Assembly (NCBI GenBank): GCA_021780815.1
Contig: JAJXYC010000015.1
Coordinates: 399,796 to 463,795 of the forward strand
Length of the DNA stretch: 64,000 nt
Direction of reading: 5' to 3'
From: Bacteroidota bacterium
GTDB taxonomy: Bacteria > Bacteroidota > Ignavibacteria > Kapaibacteriales > UBA2268
In this document: positions 19,364 to 27,616 of the stretch, one piece after another
How positions within the stretch are numbered: the first letter of the stretch is position 1
Layout: each line of letters opens with the position of its first letter
Translations under genes and position numbers: made by a program
Notes under the pieces: model-generated
What the model was told of the DNA's origin: nothing
Seen by the model: only the letters and a program-made list of their open reading frames with translations
Database searches by the model: none

Positions 19364-21385
19364 TTGGCACAAGAAATTCAAAATAACAAGAACAATTTAA
19401 ATTCAACAGAAATCAGCGATTCAAATAAAAATGTTGATATTTCTATCGTTATTGTAAATTATAACGTTCGTGATTATTTGAATGATTGTTTAAAATCAAT
19501 TTATCAATCAAAAACGAATTTGAATTTTGAAGTAATCATTGTTGATAACAATTCAAACGATAATTCTTGCACATATTTAAAACCACATTTCCCACAAGCA
19601 AAATTTATTGAATTAACTGAGAATTTAGGTTTCGCAAAAGCAAATAATCTTGGTTTCAAACAAGCAAACGGGAAATATGTTCTAATATTAAATCCTGATA
19701 CAATTGTAAGTGCTGACACTTTACAAAAGATGTATGATTTTATGGAAGAACATACCGAAGTTACATTAGCAGGTTGCAAAGTTTTAAACCCAGATGGAAC
19801 TTTTCAATTGCCTTGCAGACGAGGTTTTCCAACACCTTGGACTGCTTTTTCAAAATTATTTGGATTACAAAGACTTTTTCCAAAATCTAAAATTTTTGCA
19901 AAGTATAATCAAACTTTTCGCTCAATTGATGAAACTTATTACGTTGATGCGGTTATGGGTGCTTTTATGTTTACCCGATTAAACAAAATTTTGGAAATTG
20001 GTGGCTTTGAAGAAAAATTCTTTATGTATGGAGAAGATTTAGATTTGTGCTATAGGATTTATCAAAATAACGGGAAAGTTGCTTATTTTCATCAAACAAG
20101 TATTATCCATATTAAAGGAGAAAGCACTCGTAGAAGTTCAATTGACGAAACTAAACATTTTTACCAAGCAATGGAAATATTTGTAAAAAAATACTATTCA
20201 AATTCTAAAATCTTTCTGTTGATTTTGCACTTTGGTATTTTTATTCGCTCTCTTATTGCACATTTATCTAACTATAAAAAAGATATCCCTATAATTTTTG
20301 TAGATTTGCTCATTGCAAATATTTCGTTATTATTTTCTACAGCATTTAAATTTGAAAGATTATTTGGTTTTCCCAATTATGCTTATCCAACAGTTTTCAT
20401 TGTTATTTCATTAGTTGTATTTAGTTCTCAATTTGCAGTTGGAGAATATTTTGAAGGTGAACATTCATATCGAAAATTGCTTTTTGGATATTTAATAAGT
20501 TTCTTTTTCTTATCTGCTTTAACTTATTTCTTTAAAAATTACGCATTCAGTAGAGGTGTACTTTTATTAACAATTACTTTCAGTCTTATCTTTTCCTCTT
20601 TAATTAGATTTTTTATTCTTACTTATAAAAAATCTTATAATAAGAATAAAATTAAAATTAAAAAATTTGCCTTTGTTGTCTCTAAAAATAAAATAAATCA
20701 AGTAGTCAAAGATATTGAAAAATATAATCTTAATAAATTATTTCAAATTCAAGGAGTATTTTGCTATGATTCTATGTTGGAAGACAATTATTATCAACAT
20801 TTAAAAATTTTAGGAAATTTAGATTATTTATTAAGAAATATAAAAAATTTTAAAATTGACGAACTGATTGTTTATAGAGAAAATGCTATGGAAGATGAAT
20901 TGAATTTATTAATTACTATCGCATTTAATAAATCAATAAAATTACACATTATAAATCAATTCGAGGAATTTTTTGCTTCTAAAATTATTAATGATATAGT
21001 TCAAGACCAACCTTATATAAAGAATTTTCGCTTATTGCTTCCCAGGTACAAATTTGCCAAAAGATTAATTGATTTATTATTTGCCACATTTATGCTTACG
21101 ATTGCAAGTCCTATAACAGTTTACAAAAATTATAAATATAAAAAATACTTTAAATCAATTTTAAACGTTTTTAAAGGTAAATTTTCTTTAATTGGAATTT
21201 ATGAATTAGAGAACATACAAAGTTATAATGCAAAACCAGGATTATATAATTTAGCAATGTTTTCGAAAGATAAAAATTTGAGTCAAGATTCAATTAAAAA
21301 ATTAAATGATTACTACGAGTTGAATTATTCACTTGCTTTGGATTTTGATATTTTAACCAAAAGTATTTTTAAAGGAGAAAAGTAA
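19364..21385 (+). CDS. Fusion of family-2 glycosyltransferase and degenerate polyprenyl-phosphate sugar transferase
   Basis: 673 residues, starting at TTG because a stop codon is immediately upstream in frame and no ATG precedes the conserved part. Residues about 25-260 are a GT2 domain ([40 protein letters not shown]). Residues about 285-425 contain five hydrophobic segments, then a Rossmann-like region, and the last about 110 residues mirror the C-terminus of WbaP/WcaJ-type transferases: [62 protein letters not shown]. The catalytic block of that family (phosphate-binding FRTM region and Asp-Glu pair) is absent. It ends overlapping accA (TAATG). Confidence 0.78.
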   Translation: MAQEIQNNKNNLNSTEISDSNKNVDISIVIVNYNVRDYLNDCLKSIYQSKTNLNFEVIIVDNNSNDNSCTYLKPHFPQAKFIELTENLGFAKANNLGFKQANGKYVLILNPDTIVSADTLQKMYDFMEEHTEVTLAGCKVLNPDGTFQLPCRRGFPTPWTAFSKLFGLQRLFPKSKIFAKYNQTFRSIDETYYVDAVMGAFMFTRLNKILEIGGFEEKFFMYGEDLDLCYRIYQNNGKVAYFHQTSIIHIKGESTRRSSIDETKHFYQAMEIFVKKYYSNSKIFLLILHFGIFIRSLIAHLSNYKKDIPIIFVDLLIANISLLFSTAFKFERLFGFPNYAYPTVFIVISLVVFSSQFAVGEYFEGEHSYRKLLFGYLISFFFLSALTYFFKNYAFSRGVLLLTITFSLIFSSLIRFFILTYKKSYNKNKIKIKKFAFVVSKNKINQVVKDIEKYNLNKLFQIQGVFCYDSMLEDNYYQHLKILGNLDYLLRNIKNFKIDELIVYRENAMEDELNLLITIAFNKSIKLHIINQFEEFFASKIINDIVQDQPYIKNFRLLLPRYKFAKRLIDLLFATFMLTIASPITVYKNYKYKKYFKSILNVFKGKFSLIGIYELENIQSYNAKPGLYNLAMFSKDKNLSQDSIKKLNDYYELNYSLALDFDILTKSIFKGEK

Positions 21386-22329
21386 TGCAAATATTTGATT
21401 TTGAGAAGCCTATAATTGAATTAGAACAAAAATTAGAAGAAATTCGCTCATTAACAGGAACGATTGATATGTCAAAAGAAGTTAAGGAATTTGAAGGAAA
21501 AATTCTTGACTTAAAGCATAATATTTATAATAATTTAACCAGATGGCAGAAAGTACAAATAGCAAGACATCCTGATAGACCCTATTCATTAGATTATTTT
21601 ACAAATATCTTTGAGGATTTTACAGAATTACATGGTGATAGGAAATTCGCCGATGACAAGGCAATCATTGGTGGTTTCGCAAAATTAGAAAATCACAGTG
21701 TGATGGTAGTTGGTCAACAAAAAGGTAGAAGTACAAAAGACAATCTTTACCGAAATTTTGGAATGTCAAACCCTGATGGATATCGTAAAGCAGCTCGCCT
21801 TTTCAAATTAGCTGAAAAATTCAATAAACCGATTATTACATTTATAGACACTCCCGGCGCTTTCCCCGGGATTGAAGCAGAAGAGCGTGGACAAGCCGAA
21901 GCTATTGCGACAAACATGATGCTTATGAGCGACTTAAAAGTACCTATTATTGTTGTGATTATTGGAGAAGGTGCTTCTGGTGGAGCTATCGGAATTGGTG
22001 TTGGTGATAGAATCTTAATGTTCCAATTTGCTTGGTACTCAGTTATTTCTCCCGAATCTTGTTCAAGCATACTTTGGCGCAGTTGGGATTTTAAAGAACA
22101 AGCAGCAGAAGCTTTAAAACTTTCTGCGGACGACCTTATTCAATTTAATATTATAGATAGAATTATACCCGAACCTGTGGGTGGCGCACATAAAAACCAA
22201 GATGAAATGTTTAAAATACTTAAGCCTATTTTAATACAAGAACTTAATGAACTTTTAAAAATTAAACCAGATAAACTTGTAAAACAAAGAAAAGAAAAAT
22301 TTTACAAAATGGGGGTTTGGGAAGAATAA
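21385..22329 (+). CDS. accA: Acetyl-CoA carboxylase carboxyltransferase subunit alpha
   Basis: 314 residues, the usual length. Together with AccD it transfers the carboxyl group from carboxybiotin to acetyl-CoA in fatty acid synthesis. The N-terminal helical part ([16 protein letters not shown]) and crotonase-fold motifs [26 protein letters not shown] and the oxyanion glycines [16 protein letters not shown] are intact. The start has a Shine-Dalgarno sequence (AAAGGAG) and overlaps the preceding stop by one base. Its 3' end forms the left border of the foreign segment; 75 bases of it are read on the opposite strand by the run-on tail of a truncated phage gene. Confidence 0.97.
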   Translation: MQIFDFEKPIIELEQKLEEIRSLTGTIDMSKEVKEFEGKILDLKHNIYNNLTRWQKVQIARHPDRPYSLDYFTNIFEDFTELHGDRKFADDKAIIGGFAKLENHSVMVVGQQKGRSTKDNLYRNFGMSNPDGYRKAARLFKLAEKFNKPIITFIDTPGAFPGIEAEERGQAEAIATNMMLMSDLKVPIIVVIIGEGASGGAIGIGVGDRILMFQFAWYSVISPESCSSILWRSWDFKEQAAEALKLSADDLIQFNIIDRIIPEPVGGAHKNQDEMFKILKPILIQELNELLKIKPDKLVKQRKEKFYKMGVWEE

Positions 22330-22605
22330 AACCTTTACAGATTTATTTTTTTTATAATACTCTGCGCCTGCCCAGGTAAGCCTGCGAGGACAAACAGCCC
22401 TATAACCGTCGGCTCTTGCGATAAGCTTCGCTTCAATAAATCCCGCATCAAAAAGCCATAAATAATGCTCATTGACAGCTCCTTCGTAATCTTCGTATTT
22501 GTCAGCAAAGCGGGCATCTGCTGCGGATTCTTTTGTATCCTTATACGATTGTTCTCCTTCGAGCTTAAGCAGCAGATGCCTTATCAAATCTAAATCTCTT
22601 CTCAT
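22255..22605 (-). CDS. DUF2513 phage protein, 3' end lost and replaced by run-on sequence
   Basis: 116 residues. [32 protein letters not shown] and [11 protein letters not shown] match DUF2513, small proteins of unknown function common in prophages. The match stops around residue 84 (near 22350); the remaining about 32 residues are hydrophobic and Phe-rich because the frame runs into the opposite strand of the accA 3' end. The family normally continues with a charged helix after the LTW-G-H motif, so the gene was probably cut at the insertion boundary. No Shine-Dalgarno sequence is visible. Confidence 0.65.
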   Translation of the reverse strand: MRRDLDLIRHLLLKLEGEQSYKDTKESAADARFADKYEDYEGAVNEHYLWLFDAGFIEAKLIARADGYRAVCPRRLTWAGAEYYKKNKSVKVLFFPNPHFVKFFFSLFYKFIWFNF

Positions 22606-22625
22606 TTTGTTTACATTGATTTAGT

Positions 22626-22814
22626 TTAATAGTAAATCAAGGCAAGGTCTTCTTTTGAAATAGGAACTCTTTTGTAAAGTTCTTCGTATTCTTTTTCGGT
22701 TAAATTTCCATTGTGGTATTCAAATTCAAGGGCACCCAAAACATAGCAAGCTGTTTGAAGATTCCACTCTATTGTACCACTATCAAAATCATCCTTCCAA
22801 CTAACGAAATCCAT
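22626..22814 (-). CDS. Small acidic phage-type hypothetical protein
   Basis: 62 residues, acidic (WKDDFDSGTIEWN ... LTEKEYEELYKRVP), soluble, no recognised domain. A strong Shine-Dalgarno sequence (AAGGAGAT) lies 7 bases before the ATG, and the gap to the head-protein gene upstream is one base, so it belongs to the phage operon on the minus strand. Function unknown. Confidence 0.6.
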   Translation of the reverse strand: MDFVSWKDDFDSGTIEWNLQTACYVLGALEFEYHNGNLTEKEYEELYKRVPISKEDLALIYY

Positions 22815-22815
22815 A

Positions 22816-23808
22816 TCAAATCTCCTTAAATTTTTGTGTTTTTTTGTTATAAAAATACAGTTTTTTTTCGGGATGCTTCCTGAGCCATTCTTTGGCTAAA
22901 TATACCGATCTGTCTTCATCGGGCAAACCGTTAAAAATTATTATTACGTTATCAGCTTGATGACGAGCATCCCGAAGTTTTTGTCTTAAAATATTTTCAT
23001 TTTGCGAATTTGTTTGTTTCAATTGAGCAGGTTTGCCATCGAAAAATAAATCTGTATCGGCTTTTTCTTGTTCCTGACGGTAGGGATTGATTTCTACTTT
23101 ACCGTGAGCGGCAAGCAATTCGGCTCCTTTGATTTCTTCGGCAACTACTTTCGGCACATTGTTACCATATTTTGCTTTGAAACTTTCATGTAAAAATACT
23201 CCGTTCTGCTCCTCGCCTTCAACAGCTACCCACCGATGACGGCAGTTATAACCGCCGCCAAAATACATAACGGGCAAACCTTGACCATTGCTCATGTTTT
23301 TGATTTCTTCAATAGTGTAGATTTTACCAATATGCTCGGAGCAAAAGAGACGAAGACTTGTTTTAGGACCGACGTACCGCATTTGCTTAACGCCGGAGTT
23401 CTTGGCGTCTTCGATTACCTGAGCTTGGTTGATGCCGTCTTTTGCTGTTTGGACAACTGTGCGTAAATTCCTTTCTGCTACAACTCCCAGCCTTTTTACT
23501 GCTTTTACAGCAATATCAGGGTCAGATGAACGCATAGAACGCTTTACAGACTCAACTACATTCTTTTGAAAGTTTTCAGAAATTCTGTCGAATTCGCTTA
23601 CAGTAAATTCTTTCGTGAATTTTTTGATAAATTCATCTTCCAAATTGCTTTGATAAGCATTCTGTATTTTCTTAGCTTCTCTCAAACCTTGCTCACCGAT
23701 TTTGTATTGTTTTGCCAAGGCTTTGATTTCTTTGCTAATGTCGCCCGGGCGCCCTTCCTTGTAAAGTCTTTCAACCAACTCTTTCACTGCTTTTAAAAAT
23801 TCTTTCAT
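22816..23808 (-). CDS. Mu-F-like phage head protein with nuclease-like C-terminal domain
   Basis: 330 residues. The N-terminal about 130 residues are helical, and RTVVQTAKDGINQAQVIEDA ... KTSLRLFCSEHIGKIYTIEEI ... GGGYNCRHRWVAV matches the phage Mu F / SPP1 gp7 minor head protein fold, with Cys and His positions of the usual 'C...H...CRH' pattern. Residues about 230-330 differ: GAELLAAHGKVEINPY, KADTDLFFDGKPAQLKQT, and ARHQADNVIIIF resemble the restriction-endonuclease-like toxin tips of CdiA-type proteins. Phage head proteins carrying such nuclease tails are a known theme. Its start overlaps the zinc-ribbon gene's stop (ATGA). Confidence 0.72.
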   Translation of the reverse strand: MKEFLKAVKELVERLYKEGRPGDISKEIKALAKQYKIGEQGLREAKKIQNAYQSNLEDEFIKKFTKEFTVSEFDRISENFQKNVVESVKRSMRSSDPDIAVKAVKRLGVVAERNLRTVVQTAKDGINQAQVIEDAKNSGVKQMRYVGPKTSLRLFCSEHIGKIYTIEEIKNMSNGQGLPVMYFGGGYNCRHRWVAVEGEEQNGVFLHESFKAKYGNNVPKVVAEEIKGAELLAAHGKVEINPYRQEQEKADTDLFFDGKPAQLKQTNSQNENILRQKLRDARHQADNVIIIFNGLPDEDRSVYLAKEWLRKHPEKKLYFYNKKTQKFKEI

Positions 23809-24056
23809 TTCGCATCATCCTTATCGAATAGTGATTTGTGAATTACGGCAATTCTCTTTTTACGTTTTAGCTCATCATATTCCTCTCCAAATATGATTTT
23901 GGATTCGACCAAAAAGACACTCATGCAGTTATTGCAGAGCAATCTGCGTGTGTCGCATTCATCGGAGTAAACCCAGCCTTTCCCTTCAACAAAACGACGA
24001 AAAGAATACTTTTTGATTACAGACCAATTATCACTTGAGCATTTCGGACAAAACAT
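23805..24056 (-). CDS. Zinc-ribbon protein
   Basis: 83 residues with two paired-cysteine knuckles, MFCPKCSSDNW and LLCNNCMSVF, plus CDTRRL between them: a likely zinc-ribbon fold. The start follows a purine-rich SD-like tract (GAGGGGG), and the stop overlaps the head-protein start by 4 bases, indicating a coupled operon. It is typical of uncharacterised small phage genes; function unknown. Confidence 0.65.
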   Translation of the reverse strand: MFCPKCSSDNWSVIKKYSFRRFVEGKGWVYSDECDTRRLLCNNCMSVFLVESKIIFGEEYDELKRKKRIAVIHKSLFDKDDAK

Positions 24057-24068
24057 AAACCCCCTCGA

Positions 24069-24404
24069 TTAAGTTAAATAAACAATCTTATAGTCCATCG
24101 CTTTTGCAATCGCATGTTCAACTGATGCTCCTTTCGAATTCTCCCAGCCTTTGAGCATCACAATCGCATCGCATGCTTCTGACAGCAGTTGCGGTATCGC
24201 TTCCTCTGCCATGTATTTAATCCAGTCAACATGCTCGTCTCCCGTTTTATCGATTGAAAAATTAACAGGATTGATAACCTTATAATTTGGAGGAAACAAA
24301 TTTTTTACTGCCTTCTCTGCTTTCGCAAAGTCATCGACGTATTTATTGTTTCGACGACTGTGCTGCATATTTTCCTGTATATGGTGATAGTATGTTCCCT
24401 GCAT
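24069..24404 (-). CDS. DUF4406 (nucleoside 2-deoxyribosyltransferase-like) protein with truncated N-terminus
   Basis: 111 residues. DDFAKAEKAVKNLFPPNYKVINPVNF, HVDWIKYMAEEAI, CDAIVMLKGWENSKGASVEH and YKIVYLT match DUF4406, a phage-borne fold related to nucleoside deoxyribosyltransferases. The family begins with a strand such as 'IYISGKITG', which is missing. Instead the first about 20 residues (MQGTYYHHIQENMQH) are the complementary strand of the S24 repressor gene. The gene is therefore a 5' deletion product whose reading frame happens to reach an ATG. Confidence 0.68.
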   Translation of the reverse strand: MQGTYYHHIQENMQHSRRNNKYVDDFAKAEKAVKNLFPPNYKVINPVNFSIDKTGDEHVDWIKYMAEEAIPQLLSEACDAIVMLKGWENSKGASVEHAIAKAMDYKIVYLT

Positions 24405-24661
24405 ATAGGTCGGGTGATATTGTTGCAGTTAAAAAGATTACGAATTATGAAGTGCTACTTTGGGGTGAGAGTTATCTAATAATAACAAACGCCGATGCAA
24501 ACAATATGCGAACAATTAAGCTATTGCATCAGCACAGTGATAATTCAAAGGTGATATTAAGGTCGATTAATCCCAATTTTTCAGGAGATACGATAATAGA
24601 TAAAAAAGATGTAATTGGTTTATATATCGTGAAGGGTAAGATTACAAAAAATATGTTGTAA
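24350..24661 (+). pseudogene. S24/LexA-type phage repressor, C-terminal fragment
   Basis: The recognisable part begins near DDCAAYFPVYGDSMFPAY with the catalytic serine in GDSM, continues with RSGDIVAVKKI, LLWGESYLIITNADANNMRTIKLL (candidate catalytic Lys in TIKLL), VILRSINPNFSGDTI and VKGKITKNML. That is the peptidase S24 domain of CI-like repressors of Bacteroidota phages. The N-terminal HTH is absent: upstream of about 24350 the frame (open from 24287) is the antisense of the DUF4406 gene. Without DNA binding it cannot act as a repressor, so I call it a fragment. Confidence 0.72.
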
Positions 24662-24840
24662 AAAAAAGTTTCGTTCCCAAGTTATTGGTTAATAAAGTTA
24701 AAAAACTCCAATAAAAAAAATGGCTTCGTTCCCAAGTTATTGGTTCCAAAAGTTCCTAAACTCTGATAAAAAAAATGGCTTCGTTCCCAAGTTACTGGTT
24801 CCAAAAGTTCCTAAAGTTCAGTTCCTAAAGTTCCAAAACT
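24661..24840. repeat. 55-bp tandem repeat, about three copies
   Basis: The 20-mer TCGTTCCCAAGTTATTGGTT starts at 24671 and 24726, and with one change (TTACTGG) at 24781, a spacing of exactly 55 bases. Copies 2 and 3 share more (GGCTTCGTTCC ... GGTTCCAAAAGTTCCTAAA), while the first is more diverged downstream. After the third copy the short motif AGTTCCTAAAGTT is repeated again. The array starts right after the repressor fragment's stop codon. No function is evident. Confidence 0.88.
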
Positions 24841-24843
24841 ATT

Positions 24844-25056
24844 GTGAAATTTGAAGCAGAAAGAAAGGAGGGAAAACACTGCAAAGCGTCGCTAAGTGCC
24901 ACAGAAAGAAGACGGTTAAGGATGTTTAAGACAACAGAGCACTACTTGCTTATTAAAGCTAAAACGGTGCTGGCATTAGTGATATTTAAGAATAACTTGG
25001 TAACGGCATTCCCGTACAGCCTCTCCCACAAACGACCCCATTTTTTAACAATTTAG
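24844..25056 (+). pseudogene. Possible phage-gene fragment after the repeat array
   Basis: An open frame of 70 codons starts at GTG. Its later part (EHYLLIKAKTVLALVIFKNN then LVTAFPY) looks protein-like and is reminiscent of C-termini of barnase-like phage head-associated nucleases ending in 'VTAFP/VTAYP'. The earlier part (about 24875-24910) resembles a degenerate noncoding 'CACTGCAAAG..GCTAAGTGCCACAGA' interspersed motif rather than a gene. I take the whole as debris at the right end of the foreign segment. The rest of this gap, to 25166, is AT-rich with nothing visible. Confidence 0.3.
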
Positions 25057-25166
25057 TAACCAATAATATTTTATTCAATATAATTTTCAAATTCTATTAA
25101 ATAAAATTATTTAGATTAAGCTTTATTATTTTTATTTTTTCTAAAATTAAAACAAATAATTACAAA

Positions 25167-26195
25167 TTAATTATGTGTTTGTGTGTTGTTTAAAAATTTA
25201 TTTAAAAGAGCCATTTCTTCAGGACTACCCATAAACAGAGGAGTCCTTTGATGAATTTGTTGTGGCAAAATATCTAAAATTCTATTTTTCCCATCAGTAG
25301 CAATACCACCAGATTGTTCAAGAATATAAACAAGTGGATTAACTTCATAGATTAACCTAAGTTTACCATGAGGATGCTTTTGATTAGCAGGATAAAGATA
25401 AATTCCACCATAATTAAGCAATCTGTGCATATCTGCAATTAGAGTACCAATATATCGCAAGTCGTAAGGAAATCTTTTATCTTGATTTGGAGTTTTTAAA
25501 TAATCAACGAAGTTTTTAACTTTTTCATCCCAAAAAAAAGCATTCCCTTCATTAGTACTATATTGTCTTCCAAATTGCGGGATTTTCATATTTGATTTAC
25601 TTAACAAGAACTCACCAATAGTTGGGTCATATGTAAAAGCATTAACTCCATTACCAGTAGAATATACCAGAAGCGTGCTACTTCCATAAAGAGCATATCC
25701 GGCGGCAACTAAATTACGACCTCGTTGTAGAACATCACTTGATTCACAAACTTTTTTATCAATATCCAGTTTTTTATAAATACCAAAAATTGTCCCTATA
25801 GTAATATTGACGTTGATATTTGAAGAACCATCAAGCGGGTCAAATAAAATAATATATTTGCTTTTTTTATCAGAGCTGACAATAGTAACTTCATCGTCTT
25901 CTTCTGTAGCAAAAGCACAAACATGCCCACCTTGCGACATTGCTTTTTTTAAAATTTCATTTGCATAAGTATCAAGTTTTTGCCGTATCTCACCGTGAAT
26001 ATTTGTGGTATTTGTCCAGCCAAGAATATCATTCAGACCAGCTCGCCTTACTTCACGGGAAATAATCCTAACCGCCAAAGTTAAATCGTTCAAAAGTGAT
26101 GTGAATTCACCAGTTGCTTCTGGGTGTAAATTCTCTTCTTTTGTGATATGGTGGTCAATTGTTATTAATCTTTTAAAACCTTTACCAGATAACAT
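25167..26195 (-). CDS. fbp: Fructose-1,6-bisphosphatase, class I
   Basis: 342 residues, the normal length. It hydrolyses fructose-1,6-bisphosphate to fructose-6-phosphate in gluconeogenesis. Metal- and substrate-site motifs are intact: ATEEDDE, FDPLDGSSNINVN (catalytic Asp/Glu metal ligands) and RYIGTLIADMHRLLNYGGIYLYP with the phosphate-binding and sugar-binding residues, then KLRLIYEVNPLVYILEQSGG. It is monocistronic as far as can be seen, next to the right edge of the phage remnant and downstream of the WG-repeat gene on the same strand (64-base gap). Confidence 0.97.
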   Translation of the reverse strand: MLSGKGFKRLITIDHHITKEENLHPEATGEFTSLLNDLTLAVRIISREVRRAGLNDILGWTNTTNIHGEIRQKLDTYANEILKKAMSQGGHVCAFATEEDDEVTIVSSDKKSKYIILFDPLDGSSNINVNITIGTIFGIYKKLDIDKKVCESSDVLQRGRNLVAAGYALYGSSTLLVYSTGNGVNAFTYDPTIGEFLLSKSNMKIPQFGRQYSTNEGNAFFWDEKVKNFVDYLKTPNQDKRFPYDLRYIGTLIADMHRLLNYGGIYLYPANQKHPHGKLRLIYEVNPLVYILEQSGGIATDGKNRILDILPQQIHQRTPLFMGSPEEMALLNKFLNNTQTHN

Positions 26196-26259
26196 TATAA
26201 TGATTATTTATTGTAATTATATAAATATATTTTTTTGCATCTTCCCAAAATTATCGGAA

Positions 26260-27348
26260 TTATTCTACTAATCGGTTTAATCTTAAATCAAATATTACTG
26301 TTGCTTTTTGTGGTATTATGACTTGGAACTTGCCTGCAATATTAATATACCCTCTTCTTTTTTTCCCTTTCTGTTCTTTAACATAAGCAATACCATCAAC
26401 AAAAGAATCCGCATAAGCATAATTTTGTTTATTAAACCGTTCACCCATTAAATTAATAAAATACCAGTTATCATTTTCACGAACAGCGGCAATACCTTGT
26501 GAGAAGTCTCGTACATCTCCAAAAATAAAATCCGTGAGCAATTTTCCACCTGAACTTATAACAGCATATCTTATACTATCTAATTTCGCTGCACGTGCAA
26601 CAAAAGCACGACTTTCTTTAAAGTCAGTTGCCATAACAAAAACAGCAGGTATTGGCAATAGTCCTGTTGTGTCTATATAGCCAAAATATCCATCTTTATT
26701 AACACGAGCAAGACCTTGTGAAAAATTATGTGCCTCATCAAAAGTTAGAGGAATACGTGGTTGAAAATTTTTATCTATATAACCGAAATGTCCTGCACTA
26801 TCTTGTACAACAGAAAAACCTTCATAAAATGGTTCACCAAAACCAAACTTAAATTCCTTTATCATTTTTCCAGTCGTGTCAATGTAACCTCGTTTCGCAT
26901 AGTTCATCACAAAAGCATACCCTTCATTAAAAACAGTTGCATCAAGGTAACTTGGTAGAGTAAGCACAATACCATCATTACGAATGTACCCGAAATATTT
27001 AATATCTTCAAGACCAGGTTGCCAAGTAGAATAAATAGCAAAACCATTATGAAAAAGACTTAAATACTTTGCACCAGGTGGAACTGCCATCTTCCCCGAT
27101 AAATTCATAAATCCCCACACAGTATCTTGTCCAATTTTTTCCCGTATTGTAAAAAAACCTTCACTATACCCACCTATATAAGCAATATCCATAGGTTTAA
27201 ACATTTCTTTCCCATTCTCATCAAGAATATGCCATAACCCGTCTTGTAAATATGCAACTAACGGCGTTCTTGTGCTTTGCTGTGAAAATATTGGGAAAGC
27301 AAAAAACAATAATATTAATAAAATATTTAAAAACTTTTTATATTTCAT
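26260..27348 (-). CDS. Secreted WG-repeat protein
   Basis: 362 residues with a signal peptide (KKFLNILLILLFFAFPIFS, cut before QQS). The mature protein is about seven repeats of about 40-45 residues with the WG-type core 'G..(W/F/Y)GYID..G' (for example DTVWGFMNLSGK, KYFGYIRNDG, KRGYIDTTGK, HFGYIDKNF, YFGYIDTTG). WG repeats form beta-structured scaffolds in many bacterial surface or periplasmic proteins. No enzymatic motif. Specific function unknown. Confidence 0.85.
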   Translation of the reverse strand: MKYKKFLNILLILLFFAFPIFSQQSTRTPLVAYLQDGLWHILDENGKEMFKPMDIAYIGGYSEGFFTIREKIGQDTVWGFMNLSGKMAVPPGAKYLSLFHNGFAIYSTWQPGLEDIKYFGYIRNDGIVLTLPSYLDATVFNEGYAFVMNYAKRGYIDTTGKMIKEFKFGFGEPFYEGFSVVQDSAGHFGYIDKNFQPRIPLTFDEAHNFSQGLARVNKDGYFGYIDTTGLLPIPAVFVMATDFKESRAFVARAAKLDSIRYAVISSGGKLLTDFIFGDVRDFSQGIAAVRENDNWYFINLMGERFNKQNYAYADSFVDGIAYVKEQKGKKRRGYINIAGKFQVIIPQKATVIFDLRLNRLVE

Positions 27349-27510
27349 ATTTTGTCCAAACTTGAAAACATTTTAAACATAGAAGACATTTTTTTATAAT
27401 TTTGATATTCTTATTTTTTAGTTTTACAAATTTACAAAATTTAAGAGCATTTAAATATTATTTTGAAAAATCAAGGTCGTAAGAAATTCTTAAAGTTTAA
27501 ACAACAAACT

Positions 27511-27532
27511 TTTTGGTACTATTTTGGTACTA
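27511..27532. repeat. Tandem 11-bp repeat upstream of the M1 peptidase
   Basis: TTTTGGTACTA occurs twice head to tail (27511-27521 and 27522-27532), about 85 bases before the start of the peptidase gene. Each copy contains GGTAC. One helical-turn spacing would suit a dimeric regulator, but no factor can be named. Confidence 0.5.
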
Positions 27533-27616
27533 TTAATGTATGATTCAATAGTTTTTATTTTTTATTTTGTTTAGTTTAGTTATTTTTGTATGATAATAAA
27601 TTAAGAATTAAACAAA

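Larger units (their letters stand above)
22345..25056. mobile_element. Prophage remnant (deleted, composition-shifted insert)
   Basis: Between accA and fbp the sequence becomes clearly richer in G and C than the surrounding genome, several genes have strong Shine-Dalgarno sequences, and the products are phage types: DUF2513, a Mu-F-like head protein, a zinc ribbon, DUF4406, and an S24 repressor C-terminus on the other strand. Most structural, replication and integrase genes are missing. Both outer genes are broken and two inner genes are fused head to head near 24350. I saw no clear terminal repeats or target duplication, so exact ends are approximate. Confidence 0.7.

Noticed and set aside
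22335-22517. Second minus-strand ORF (60 codons) inside the DUF2513 gene
   Set aside because: It lies in another frame of a gene with a clear family match, and its product resembles nothing.
24661-24840. CRISPR array at the 55-bp repeats
   Set aside because: The whole 55-base unit is repeated, with no unique spacers, and there are no cas genes nearby.
22330-25166. Complete transposable phage or integrative element
   Set aside because: No integrase or transposase, no terminal inverted repeats and no target duplication could be seen; only fragments remain.
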